NCBI RefSeq assembly: GCF_030216305.1
Contig: NZ_JASOKT010000008.1
Coordinates: forward strand, 19,229 to 83,228
Direction: 5' to 3'
Origin: Actinotignum timonense
GTDB lineage: Bacteria > Actinomycetota > Actinomycetes > Actinomycetales > Actinomycetaceae
Length of the DNA: 64,000 bases
In this document: in pieces, positions 27,771 to 35,744 of the stretch
Layout of the letters: each line of letters opens with the position of its first letter
Position numbering within the stretch: the first letter of the stretch is position 1
Program-made: the position numbers and the translations under genes
The notes under the pieces: generated by a model
Told to the model about the DNA's origin: nothing
The model's input: only the letters and a program-made list of their open reading frames with translations
Databases searched by the model: none

Positions 27771-27836
27771 GTGGATAATGCGGGATTTTGGGAACGGGGT
27801 GCAAGGCCGTGCCACCGCGGACATCGCATTATCCAC
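27771..27836 (-). promoter_or_regulatory. Long-range 12-bp perfect inverted repeat in the ABC operon leader
   Basis: GTGGATAATGCG at 27771-27782 is exactly complementary to CGCATTATCCAC at 27825-27836, with 42 bp between. The upstream arm on the minus strand includes GATAAT, a good -10 candidate. It could be a paired operator or an RNA structure with an inner GGTG/CACC helix in the 5' leader of the binding-protein gene. No known riboswitch consensus is apparent. Confidence 0.5.
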
Positions 27837-27837
27837 A

Positions 27838-28198
27838 CTTGTGCTATTCCCCGGGAATTGAGCGCCGGGGTACCGCTTGTCCGCGCTGGCTTATCCGAAA
27901 ATGCCCGGTCTTCAGTAGGAGGGCAGCTAATTTTTCGGGTTCCGCTGACGAACTAGCGACAGCAACACATGGGGCACATGCAGGTACGCACACAGGCACC
28001 GCGCATCGCGGTGTGCATCTGAGTGGTCCTGTTCGCCATGGGATTTACGTTAGGCGCTCATCGCGCAGAAATCCAGTTGAGGAAAGAAGCACCCCTGTGG
28101 GACATCTCATAAGGCGGTGTGGGAGTGGGGTTATTGGGGCAGGTCAGGTGCGACTGCAGTGCGGCGTCGTTCTGAACGAGCGAGGCGCCAAGAAGTGG
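27838..28198. other. Intergenic stretch without a recognisable gene
   Basis: About 360 bp between the ABC operon leader and the ATPase remnant. Frames open here have no family resemblance. A CAGTGCGGCGTCGTT copy of the dispersed CGTCGT motif lies near 28157. I see no tRNA, terminator or intact small gene. Confidence 0.5.
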
Positions 28199-29126
28199 TT
28201 AGAGGAAATTCAGCGACTCGTGGTCTTTGAGCCATTCACGCATATAAGGGATAGCGAAATCAACCTTCCCGTAGCCCGCTTGAGTAATGACGCCAGCCGT
28301 GAACGGTGTTCCCCAGCCGCCGCAGCGCTGCCGCTGCGCCTTCTTTAGCGTGCTCACACGTAATAGCAACGCTATCCCGAGCCTGCTGCCAAGTTTGGTA
28401 GCCGACGAGTTGGATCATGTAGGGGTATCCGCGAGTCGCCTCCGCCATGAGCTCGATAGCCTCATCAGCAACCTCACGTTTGTTGCTGTCAAAAACCTGC
28501 TTGAAAGACTCGGCGACGAGCTCTAATGAAACGTCCTTGAGCCGCATCGGAGTCGCCCTGCGGAGGAAGGAAACGACCTTGTCTCGGTGCAGAATGGGTA
28601 AAACAGATGGCAGGCCGGCCATAACCAGCGCAATATCTCGGTCTTCGCGAATCATATGCTGCATCGTTGTGCCCAGGGTGCGAAGCTCTTCGATGCTGCC
28701 AGCCTGAGTTTCGTCAAGCGTTATGAGCAGTCCTTTTCGGAAGAAGGGTTTTTCGAGCTCCCTCGTCAGGATTGTCCGAAAGTCCAGGGCCTGCCGAGCT
28801 TCGCTCAGCTCTACTGACACGCCTCCGGGAAGACTGATGCCGGTTATTTGCCGGCGCTTGGAGACCAGGTGGTTGGCGATGCGATCGATAAAACCGGCTT
28901 CGGCTGTTTCGTCAATTGTCTGCCAACCGTGAGCTCTCGCTTTGTCCCGAAAAGCATTGAGGAGCGCTGTTTTCCCCACGCCCCTATTGCCTGTTACGAG
29001 CGATAGCCGGGCAGGCGCGCCAGGGCCATCAGCTAAGGAGTCCTCGAACTCTTGAACGAGGCTCTCCCGACCAACCAAAACAGGGGGTGTTGCACCCGCC
29101 GTTGGCTTGAACGGGTTACCTGTCAT
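28199..29126 (-). pseudogene. AAA ATPase with internal deletion and frameshift
   Basis: The frame from the ATG at 29126 gives 288 residues: VLVGRESLVQEFEDSL, Walker A VTGNRGVGKTAL, Walker B LLITLDETQAG and the family segment GYPYMIQLVGYQTWQQA. This is the archaeal-ATPase/STAND-like type seen as solitary genes in actinobacteria. After RRLGNTVHG it ends in a foreign-looking tail, WRHYSSGLREG. Directly downstream but in another frame lies the natural C-terminus, GVITQAGYGKVDFAIPYM to DHESLNFL with a TAA at 28199-28201. The winged-helix segment of roughly 50 residues expected between them is missing. The deletion plus frame change makes loss of function likely, though the ATPase part could still be expressed. 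Confidence 0.78.
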
Positions 29127-29252
29127 GTTTGCCCCCTATCTCAGCTTTTATTGCTTTTTACATCGGCTGCTTCTCATACATATTAGGAATGCGAATCATT
29201 GGGGACGGCATCAATATCGCACGCCCAGACACTGGCTCCACGTGGGTAACCG

Positions 29253-29537
29253 TTAAGGGCGGATAATCACCTTGCGGAAAAAATACTTAGTTTGCTTCAT
29301 TGCCTTCAACCGCGCCGCAATAGGACTATTCGGCCAATACTGATATTTCTCCACATCACCGGTCTGCTTGTTCACGAGGAAACCCGGTTCCCCCCCCTTC
29401 GATATATGGCCTCTATCCAACACTGGAGCATAATACTCATCGTCTTCACCCCACCCGTAAGAATAAATCTTGTATGTAGGGTGAAGCTCATGTAGTTGTT
29501 CGGCTGCGACGCGTTCTGCTTCCTTTGCCGTAATCAC
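29253..29537 (-). CDS. Small immunity-like protein, tandem copy 1 (distal)
   Basis: 94 residues from GTG 29537. Layout shared by four adjacent copies: ITAKEAERVAAEQLHELHP, an aromatic strand YSYGWGEDDEYYAP, then GFLVNKQTGDVEKYQYWP and a basic end RKVIIRP. The EA..IA helix, Gly-Trp strand and VNKQTGEV strand resemble the Imm35/YrhB-type immunity fold, but the match is by eye only. Lowest gene in the row; it lacks the RMWNILFGKD-type tail of copies 2 and 4. Three bases separate it from the stop of copy 2. Confidence 0.72.
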   Translation of the reverse strand: MITAKEAERVAAEQLHELHPTYKIYSYGWGEDDEYYAPVLDRGHISKGGEPGFLVNKQTGDVEKYQYWPNSPIAARLKAMKQTKYFFRKVIIRP

Positions 29538-29540
29538 TCC

Positions 29541-29864
29541 CTAATCCTTCCCAAACAAGATATTCCACATGCGATTGAAACTTCGAGGGCGAATAATCAC
29601 CTTAGGGAACAAACGCTTAGTTACTTTCATTGCATCCAACCGAGCCGCAATAGGACGATTAGGACGATACTGATATTCCTCAACTTCACCAGTTTGTTTG
29701 TTTACAAGAAAACCCGGCTGTCCCTTCGACGGGAACCCTTTGGATACTATCGGATTATAGCACTCGTCATCTTCTGCCCATCCATAAGAAGTAATCTTGA
29801 ATTCCGGGTAACGTTCATGCAGGCGCTCGGCTGCGATGCGTTCTGCTTCCTTTGCCGTAATCAC
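29541..29864 (-). CDS. Small immunity-like protein, tandem copy 2
   Basis: 107 residues if it starts at GTG 29864, the position homologous to the other copies; the frame stays open to a TTG at 29885. It contains ITAKEAERIAAERLHERYP, TSYGWAEDDECYNP, GFLVNKQTGEVEEYQYRP and the tail RSFNRMWNILFGKD. Nearest to copy 3 in the KVTK segment and to copy 4 in its C-terminal tail. The A+T content of the row is higher than in neighbouring housekeeping genes, which suggests acquisition from outside. Confidence 0.72.
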   Translation of the reverse strand: MITAKEAERIAAERLHERYPEFKITSYGWAEDDECYNPIVSKGFPSKGQPGFLVNKQTGEVEEYQYRPNRPIAARLDAMKVTKRLFPKVIIRPRSFNRMWNILFGKD

Positions 29865-29868
29865 GACC

Positions 29869-30168
29869 TCATCCCTCCCGACCAATTTGAGGGCGAATAA
29901 TCACCTTAGGAACTAAATACTTCGTGACTTTCATTGCTTTTAACCGTGCAGCAATAGGAAGATTAGGACGATATTGGAATTCCTTAACTTCGCCAGTTTG
30001 TTTATCTACGAGGAAAACTGGCTGCCCCTTCGATACGCAGGTTTTAGATAGCATTGGCGCATAGAACTCGTTGTCTTCACCCCACCCACGACAAGTGATT
30101 TTGTCCTCCGGATAAAGCTCATGCATACGCTCAGCTGCGATCCGTTCCGCTTCCTCCCCCGTAATCAC
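29869..30168 (-). CDS. Small immunity-like protein, tandem copy 3
   Basis: 99 residues from GTG 30168: ITGEEAERIAAERMHELYP, TCRGWGEDNEFYAP, VFLVDKQTGEVKEFQYRP, KVIIRPQIGREG. Substitutions between copies cluster in the middle loop (LSKTCVSKGQP here), as expected if copies diversified to recognise different partners. No toxin gene is adjacent. The start is three bases after the stop of copy 4. Confidence 0.72.
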   Translation of the reverse strand: MITGEEAERIAAERMHELYPEDKITCRGWGEDNEFYAPMLSKTCVSKGQPVFLVDKQTGEVKEFQYRPNLPIAARLKAMKVTKYLVPKVIIRPQIGREG

Positions 30169-30171
30169 TCC

Positions 30172-30507
30172 CTAATCCTCCTTAAACAAGGTATTCCACA
30201 TACCACGGAAACGTCGAGGTCGGATAATCACCCTGCGGAACAAATACTTAGTTCGCTTCATTGCTTCCAATCGTGCAGCAATAGGTCGATTAGGGAGGTA
30301 CTGATATTCCTCAACTTCACCGGTCTGCTTGTTCACGAGAAAACCGGGACGCCCCTTTATTGTCTCATATTTAGGGAATACAATAGGACAATAATACTCG
30401 TCGTCTTCCAACCACCCACGAGAATAAATCGTATATCTCGGGTAATACTTACGCAGACGCTCAGCGGCGAGGCGTACCGCTTCCTTCCCCGTAATCACGT
30501 CCCTCAT
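30172..30507 (-). CDS. Small immunity-like protein, tandem copy 4 (promoter-proximal)
   Basis: About 111 residues from ATG 30507 (GGGGAGG upstream, very close) or 108 from the homologous GTG at 30498; a longer frame to 30597 is not conserved. It reads ITGKEAVRLAAERLRKYYP, YSRGWLEDDEYYCP, GFLVNKQTGEVEEYQYLP and tail RRFRGMWNTLFKED. It is the first of the row in transcription order. Just upstream is a remnant of a further copy (30502-30535). Confidence 0.72.
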   Translation of the reverse strand: MRDVITGKEAVRLAAERLRKYYPRYTIYSRGWLEDDEYYCPIVFPKYETIKGRPGFLVNKQTGEVEEYQYLPNRPIAARLEAMKRTKYLFRRVIIRPRRFRGMWNTLFKED

Positions 30508-30535
30508 CCTCCCCAAACAAGGTATGCCACACGAG
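30502..30535 (-). pseudogene. Remnant 3' end of a fifth tandem copy
   Basis: Read on the minus strand in the frame LVWHTLFGEDEG, this matches the C-terminal tails MWNILFGKD and MWNTLFKED of copies 2 and 4, in the same position relative to the next gene's start. The rest of the copy is unrecognisable. It shows that the row was longer or that the duplication unit began inside a preceding copy. Confidence 0.55.
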
Positions 30536-30678
30536 ATCCGTCGGCTCACAACCAGCCAAACCAAACGCCTAGACAGAACCGGGATCCGCACCTTCATTTT
30601 GCTCCACTATATCCGGATTCAGCCCCGGTGTGAGGAGTGATGAGCGGTTTGCTTCGTTCACCGAACTATTTACGAAAT

Positions 30679-31818
30679 TCAGTTGTCTGCCGCAGCCCCA
30701 CGCCGCGCATACGCCTCAAGATCAACGCCGCGCAGCCGGGCCCGTTCGGCCAGCTCCCCGGTAATAAGCACCTGGCAGTGCCGCGCCGCACTGACCGTCT
30801 GCGCACCCAGTAGCGCCAGCAGCGCACGCACCTGATCCCGCCAGGAACGCAAACCGGCCACAGCTGCTTCCTCACCCTGAACCGCCAGCTCAAGGAATTG
30901 GCGAGCCACGCCGGCCGCACGCGCCCCCAAAATAAGCGAACGGACAACATCCAAAGGGGTGCGCACCCCGCCCGAAGCCAGCAGGTCAAGCCCGCTTCCT
31001 GCCTCCGCCTCAATCAGGCACAGCGCAGCAGACTGCCCGAACCCAGCCAAATACGAGTATTCACCCGCTTCCCGCCGAGAGTTTTCAATGCGGGCGAAAT
31101 CCGTACCGCCCACTCCCCCGACGTCGACCACCTGCACCCCAAGATCCGCGAGCACACGCTGCGTTTCCCGCGAAATCCCGAATCCCACTTCTTTGACGAT
31201 CACCGGCACGCCGGCCTGCGCCACAATCTCCTCCACCGAGGCGCGCCAGCCGGAAAACTCCCGCTCGCCTTCCGGCATAACAATTTCTTGCCCGGCATTG
31301 AGATGTAGCTGGAGGGCATCCGCGCCCACAAGCTCCACCACGCGCCGAGCATCCGCACCGCTGCGCCCCACCCCAATATTGCCCATGACGAAGCCGCGCG
31401 GATTTTCTTCCCGAATCACGGTAAAAGACGAAGCCGTAGCCGGATCATCAAGGGCCACCGAGGCCGATCCGCTCGCCATCGGCACGCCCACTTCCCGCGC
31501 CGCGATCGCCAGCACCCGGTTAATACGCCCGGTCGCTTCCGTCCCGCCGGTCATTCCGTTGATATAGAAAGGCACCGGCCACGTGAAGGGCCCGACCTGC
31601 GTGGACAGGTCCACCGCGGCGACGTCGCACGCGCCAAGCGCGTGATGAATCGGCGCCACGCAATCAAAATCATTACGGTGGATCTCCTGAGCCCGCGCGA
31701 GGGCCACATGCTCATCCTTGCGCGCCGCCCGGAAAGTATCCTGCTGCGCACTGGCTCCATCGCCCATACCGCGCGAAGCGCTAGCCCCAGCCGCGCCGGC
31801 CGCATACGCCGCGCTCAT
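30679..31818 (-). CDS. fni: Type 2 isopentenyl-diphosphate delta-isomerase
   Basis: 379 residues from ATG 31818, which overlaps the pmk stop (ATGA). FMN-dependent Idi-2 features: RKDEHVALA at the N-terminus, INGMTGGTEATGRINR, LQLHLNAGQEIVMPEGERE with the catalytic Gln, VIVKEVGFGIS, DVGGVGGTDFARIE and a phosphate-binding LLASGGVRTPLDV. It interconverts IPP and DMAPP in the cytoplasm. Last gene of the mvk-mvaD-pmk-fni operon, so this organism makes both C5 precursors from mevalonate. The C-terminal 30 residues are Arg/Ala-rich. Confidence 0.95.
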   Translation of the reverse strand: MSAAYAAGAAGASASRGMGDGASAQQDTFRAARKDEHVALARAQEIHRNDFDCVAPIHHALGACDVAAVDLSTQVGPFTWPVPFYINGMTGGTEATGRINRVLAIAAREVGVPMASGSASVALDDPATASSFTVIREENPRGFVMGNIGVGRSGADARRVVELVGADALQLHLNAGQEIVMPEGEREFSGWRASVEEIVAQAGVPVIVKEVGFGISRETQRVLADLGVQVVDVGGVGGTDFARIENSRREAGEYSYLAGFGQSAALCLIEAEAGSGLDLLASGGVRTPLDVVRSLILGARAAGVARQFLELAVQGEEAAVAGLRSWRDQVRALLALLGAQTVSAARHCQVLITGELAERARLRGVDLEAYARRGAAADN

Positions 31819-32918
31819 CCTTCCACCACCGCCAGGTTCAGCGGTTCGACGCCGCCCGCGCGCCAACCCCGATATACCGCGTCTTTATCCACATCGCTTC
31901 CCACCAGGGCGATCCCGCAGTCACCCCCGCCAGCTCCGGATGATTTGGCAGCTCCCCCCAGCCCGGCGGCGACGTCGCATAAATGAGTCAGGCGCTCGGT
32001 TTCGATGGTGATACCCGAGCTGGCGCCCAGCTGGCGCAGGAGCCGGCGCGCGGCGGTGATCTCCGCGCCGATGCGTCCACCGGTGCGCAATTGGGTGGCC
32101 AGGCGTTCCACGACGTCCTCGTATTCGTCCAGGAATCCGGGGAAATAGGCGCCGCGCGAGCGGGCCTGCACCCCGGAAACCAGGTGCTCGGTGGAAGCGG
32201 GCAGGCCCGTCCAGCCCACCAGGAGTTCTTCACGGGCGGGAGCGGGCAGTGATTCCACCGCCCACGGATCCCAGGCCGGGGCACTCAGAGTCTCGGTCAC
32301 GCTGTGGTTGCGCGCGTATTCGCTCAAGCCCGCGCGGTCCGGGGAGCGGTAGTAGACCCAGCCTCGGTAGGTGGAAGCAGCAATATCCCCGCCCGAAGCG
32401 CGCGGAGCCCGCTCCAGAACGGAAAGCAGCGCAACCTTGTAGCGTTCCTCCAGGGTGAGTTTGAGATCGTAAAAACGATTGAGCACATCCACAATGGCCA
32501 CCGTCACCGCGGCCGAAGAGCCCAAGCCGTATTTACGGCCATCTTCTTCCACCAGGCCGGAGGTGATATCGAGGTTATAGTGGCGGGCCTCCAGACCGCA
32601 TTCGCTGCGCAACGCTTCCACGGTGCGGATGGCGTTGGCAGCGTAATCGGAGCCGATATCATCAAAAACGGGCAGCGCATTTTCGTGGCGCCAGTAGAGC
32701 GGTGCGAAACCGTTGCCGTGCGAACGCACCAGGCCAGAGCCTTCTGCAGGGGTGAGGACCACGTCAATAAAACGGTTCACCGCAATAAGGATCGCCGGCC
32801 GACCGGCTTCCACCACGGCGTACTCCCCCGCGATGTAGAGCTTGCCCGGCGCATTGGCGTGGATGCGCGCGGAGGCCTGCTCTGTATCTGCTTCGCTCAA
32901 GCTATCTGCTTCGCTCAC
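31815..32918 (-). CDS. pmk: Phosphomevalonate kinase
   Basis: 367 residues of the GHMP kinase superfamily: N-terminal IHANAPGKLYIAGEYAVVEAG, ATP-binding KYGLGSSAAVTVAIV, and C-terminal AAKSSGAGGGDCGIALVG. This is the Gram-positive type of phosphomevalonate kinase, converting mevalonate-5-phosphate to the diphosphate. The GTG start at 32918 overlaps the mvaD stop (GTGA). The first 15 residues contain a duplicated SEAD motif (SEADSLSEAD), a small in-gene tandem repeat, so the GTG may not be the only start used. Confidence 0.94.
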   Translation of the reverse strand: MSEADSLSEADTEQASARIHANAPGKLYIAGEYAVVEAGRPAILIAVNRFIDVVLTPAEGSGLVRSHGNGFAPLYWRHENALPVFDDIGSDYAANAIRTVEALRSECGLEARHYNLDITSGLVEEDGRKYGLGSSAAVTVAIVDVLNRFYDLKLTLEERYKVALLSVLERAPRASGGDIAASTYRGWVYYRSPDRAGLSEYARNHSVTETLSAPAWDPWAVESLPAPAREELLVGWTGLPASTEHLVSGVQARSRGAYFPGFLDEYEDVVERLATQLRTGGRIGAEITAARRLLRQLGASSGITIETERLTHLCDVAAGLGGAAKSSGAGGGDCGIALVGSDVDKDAVYRGWRAGGVEPLNLAVVEG

Positions 32919-33889
32919 AGCACCTCCCGGTGTGACTCCGGTTCCGCTACAAGGTAAGCACCGTTCCCCGCGTGAGCAATGTTTACTTCGCCGAGGGCTT
33001 CGGCGTGGCGTGCCACTTCGGCGGCCAGCTCGGGGCGGGTCAGGAGTACCACATTCGGGCCGGCATCCGCGGTGGCATACACATCCAGTCCCACTCCGCG
33101 CAGGGTACGGGCCAGCTCAAAAACGCGCCAGGATGCGGACGTCAGGTAATGAATGGGCGGTTCGGAGCTCATAATCAGGGCGTGCATGCGCAGCGCGGAT
33201 AGCTCGGTGAGCTCGCCGATGCGCTGCATATCCCCCGCCTTGCAGGCTTCCACCATCTGCGCGGCCATCTCGCGAGTGGATTCCACCCAGCCGCGGTAAT
33301 ACGGCGAGGTAGCGCGGGTGGTGACCATCGCTTCCCGGGAAGTAATTTTCTTGTGAGCAGTGTTTAATACCACCGAGACCATGGCCAGCGGCGGGGCCGG
33401 GATTTCTTCAGCGAAAGATTCTTCATCCGTGCCGGCATGCCAGAGCGCCACCCCGCTAATAACCGAACGCGAAGCCGATCCCGAACCACGCCGAGCCAGG
33501 CGAGAGAGGTGAGCGGTGTTCACATCCATCCCATATTCGGTGGTGGCCGCGAGCGCCAAGGCCGCGAATCCGGAAGCCGAGGAGGCCATCCCGGCGCCGG
33601 TCGGAGCTTCGTTATCGCTGATGACCAGCAGTTTTTCGCTGCGCCCGGCCTGTGCGCGAATAACATCGAGCACCCGCTCTACCCGGCTAAGCGCCTTTTC
33701 GCTCGCTTCTTGGCCGTTGAGGATGAGTCGGTCACGCTGGGCGGTGGGGGCGAGGCGGGCTGTCGTCGTCGTCGGAAAAATATCGAGGGTGAGGGAAACG
33801 GAAGGTGCGGCGGGAAGCATGAGCTCGTCATCCGCTTTCCCCCAGTATTTGATGAGGGCGATATTCGGGTGGGCGCGCGCGGTGCTCAT
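32915..33889 (-). CDS. mvaD: Diphosphomevalonate decarboxylase
   Basis: 324 residues from ATG 33889, overlapping the mvk stop. Signatures: HPNIALIKYWGKADDE at the N-terminus, APTGAGMASSASGFAALALA for ATP, and GSGSASRSVISG with the catalytic Arg/Ser region; the Asp of DAGPNVVLL is also present. It decarboxylates mevalonate diphosphate to IPP. At least four GTGAGCR-N-YGTT-type motifs fall in its coding region, read as Asn-x-Ala-His or Asn-Gly-Ala-Tyr codons. Confidence 0.95.
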   Translation of the reverse strand: MSTARAHPNIALIKYWGKADDELMLPAAPSVSLTLDIFPTTTTARLAPTAQRDRLILNGQEASEKALSRVERVLDVIRAQAGRSEKLLVISDNEAPTGAGMASSASGFAALALAATTEYGMDVNTAHLSRLARRGSGSASRSVISGVALWHAGTDEESFAEEIPAPPLAMVSVVLNTAHKKITSREAMVTTRATSPYYRGWVESTREMAAQMVEACKAGDMQRIGELTELSALRMHALIMSSEPPIHYLTSASWRVFELARTLRGVGLDVYATADAGPNVVLLTRPELAAEVARHAEALGEVNIAHAGNGAYLVAEPESHREVL

Positions 33890-34866
33890 TTGCTGGCCTC
33901 CACCCAGGTGGACCAGGCGTTTGCCGCGCCCGCAGCGCTCAGCGCCGCGGCGATGTCTTTCGCGTGAGCACTGTTCTCCGCCAGGGCGATAACGCAACCG
34001 CCAATCCCACCGCCGGTCATCTTCGCGCCGAGCGCCCCGGCGCCGTGAGCAGCGTTTACCATCGTGTCCAGTTCCGGGGAGGAGACGCCGAGCTGCGCGA
34101 GCGTGGCGTGGGCGCGCCACATATTCTCCCCCATGCTCGCCCAGTCCCCCGTTGCGAGCTGCATTTCCGCGTCCGCCGCGTATCCGGCCAGGCGCGCGAC
34201 CAGGGCCTCCACTTTCGCCGGGAACTTTTCGCGCAGCTCACGCACCGAACCGACGGCCTGCCGGGTAGCGCCGGGCACCCCCGAATCACCGATAACCACG
34301 TGGAGGGGGCGCGCCACGATGAGGGGCGTGACGTCCGGGCGCTGGAATTTAATAACAGTATCGGCGACGACGCCGTGGGCATCCATCCCGGAGGGGCGCC
34401 CGTGGGCCACTCGTTCGGCTACCTGGATGAGGAGGAAACGCTCGGCGGGCGAGAGGCGCACTCCCGCGGCGTCGGCAATAGCCGAAACGATAGCGGCAGC
34501 GACCGCGGCCGAGGAACCGAGCCCGCGTTCATAAGGAATATCGGAATAAATGGTGACGTGGGCGGAGCTGCCCGGGGCCACGAAATCGAGGCCGGCGTCA
34601 ATAGCGGCAACCACGGGGCTCAGGCGCTCCGGGGCAGTGGCGGCCGGGCCGCGATAAAGTTCGGAACTGATGGTTGATTCGCCGGTGGTTATGGTGGCGT
34701 TGGCGATGACGGGAAGTACGTGGACGGGCAGGGAGATGGCCGGGGCGCCGTAGACCACGGCATGTTCGCCGAATAGGATCGCCTTGCCGTGCGCGCGGCC
34801 GACCCCGATGCGTACCTTGGGGATACGGGTTTGGGTATCGAACGCGAAGGATTGCGATTGGCTCAA
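33886..34866 (-). CDS. mvk: Mevalonate kinase
   Basis: 326 residues. GHMP motifs: VGRAHGKAILFGEHAVVYG, the phosphate loop PYERGLGSSAAVAAAIVSA, the catalytic Asp region GRPSGMDAHGV, and the third motif AKMTGGGIGGCVIAL. It phosphorylates mevalonate, the entry step of the lower pathway. It is the first gene of the four-gene operon. The start is a TTG at 34866 with AAGGAG eight bases upstream; no ATG or GTG fits the conserved N-terminus. The 247 bp upstream should hold the operon promoter, which I could not pin down. Confidence 0.95.
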   Translation of the reverse strand: MSQSQSFAFDTQTRIPKVRIGVGRAHGKAILFGEHAVVYGAPAISLPVHVLPVIANATITTGESTISSELYRGPAATAPERLSPVVAAIDAGLDFVAPGSSAHVTIYSDIPYERGLGSSAAVAAAIVSAIADAAGVRLSPAERFLLIQVAERVAHGRPSGMDAHGVVADTVIKFQRPDVTPLIVARPLHVVIGDSGVPGATRQAVGSVRELREKFPAKVEALVARLAGYAADAEMQLATGDWASMGENMWRAHATLAQLGVSSPELDTMVNAAHGAGALGAKMTGGGIGGCVIALAENSAHAKDIAAALSAAGAANAWSTWVEASK

Positions 34867-35113
34867 CTGTGCGGCTCCTTGTCACGGCCGCGAGCGGCCT
34901 ACCTGTACTTGCCCTGGCTGCGCGGGGCACGGCTCCGCGCTGGTCATTCCCCTATGGTACCGAGAATTTGAGTGCGTGACGGTGAGGATAGCGCGCGCCA
35001 CGTTATGCCGATGGCGTTGACCCCGCCTCAAGCACAACCTGCCGCGCACAAAACTCACGCCGCGGGCGAAATGGTTCACCAGATACGAGGGGCACAGCCG
35101 GGAGCCGCAACCT

Positions 35114-35338
35114 TCATCTATCCCGTTGATTATGCGATTTCCCGCGCCGCTCCTCAGCCCGCCCCAGCCAGGCGAAACACCCGATGCCAAGGAACCACAG
35201 CGGGAGGGTGTAGAGGATGTAGCGGGAGCCATTATCGAAGAAGAACAGCACAAAATCCGCGATGCTCGCGAGCGCGATGGCAAGGATTCCCACCCAGGTC
35301 AGTACGCCGCCGCGATCTTTCTTTTTGCGCTTAGTCAC
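35114..35338 (-). CDS. Small membrane protein of unknown function
   Basis: 74 residues, GTG start at 35338 with GAGAGGAG upstream. Basic N-terminus TKRKKKDRGG, a first membrane segment VLTWVGILAIALASIADFVLFFF, a short loop DNGSRYI and a second segment LYTLPLWFLGIGCFAWLG, then a charged tail EERRGKSHNQRDR. This predicts a two-helix hairpin with both ends in the cytoplasm. No family recognised. It lies between the mevalonate operon and tRNA-His. Confidence 0.65.
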   Translation of the reverse strand: MTKRKKKDRGGVLTWVGILAIALASIADFVLFFFDNGSRYILYTLPLWFLGIGCFAWLGRAEERRGKSHNQRDR

Positions 35339-35490
35339 GAAGGCTCCTCTCTCCGCAGATAGGGCTTACAGGTAGCCGCCAGAAACGGCATCGAGCCGAT
35401 AGGCCGGCACCGTCATCCCCTACCAGCGATACAACTCAGGCTCGTTTCGCCTGCTTGCTTCCAAACATTCAAAACGAGCCTGAACTCTGG

Positions 35491-35564
35491 GGTGGCCAAC
35501 GGGGCTTGAACCCGCGACCTCCTGGACCACAACCAGGTGCTCTGCCAGCTGAGCTATGGCCACC
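35491..35564 (-). tRNA. tRNA-His (anticodon GTG)
   Basis: Minus strand. The acceptor stem GTGGCCA pairs with TGGCCAC, with the extra G at -1 (35564) typical of tRNA-His. The anticodon arm CCTGG-TTGTGGT-CCAGG contains GTG, and the T arm carries GGGTTCAAGCCC. CCA is not encoded. Confidence 0.97.
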
Positions 35565-35744
35565 ATTTCGGCAAAAGAACGCCGATAAACAACTATAGCC
35601 GGTCACCGCGCGCAAAGACAATTCAGCAGCGGTGATAGCGGCCACGTTGTGAGCCAGATCGGCGCACCGCCCAGCTGCGCCGTCGTACCTCAGTCGCGTT
35701 TATGCGCGGGAGCGGAAGCTGCGCCGTCGTGCTATTTAGTACCG

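Noticed and set aside
27788..28348. 186-residue plus-strand frame in the ABC-ATPase gap
   Set aside because: No family resemblance, and it runs over the ATPase remnant whose true C-terminus is readable on the other strand.
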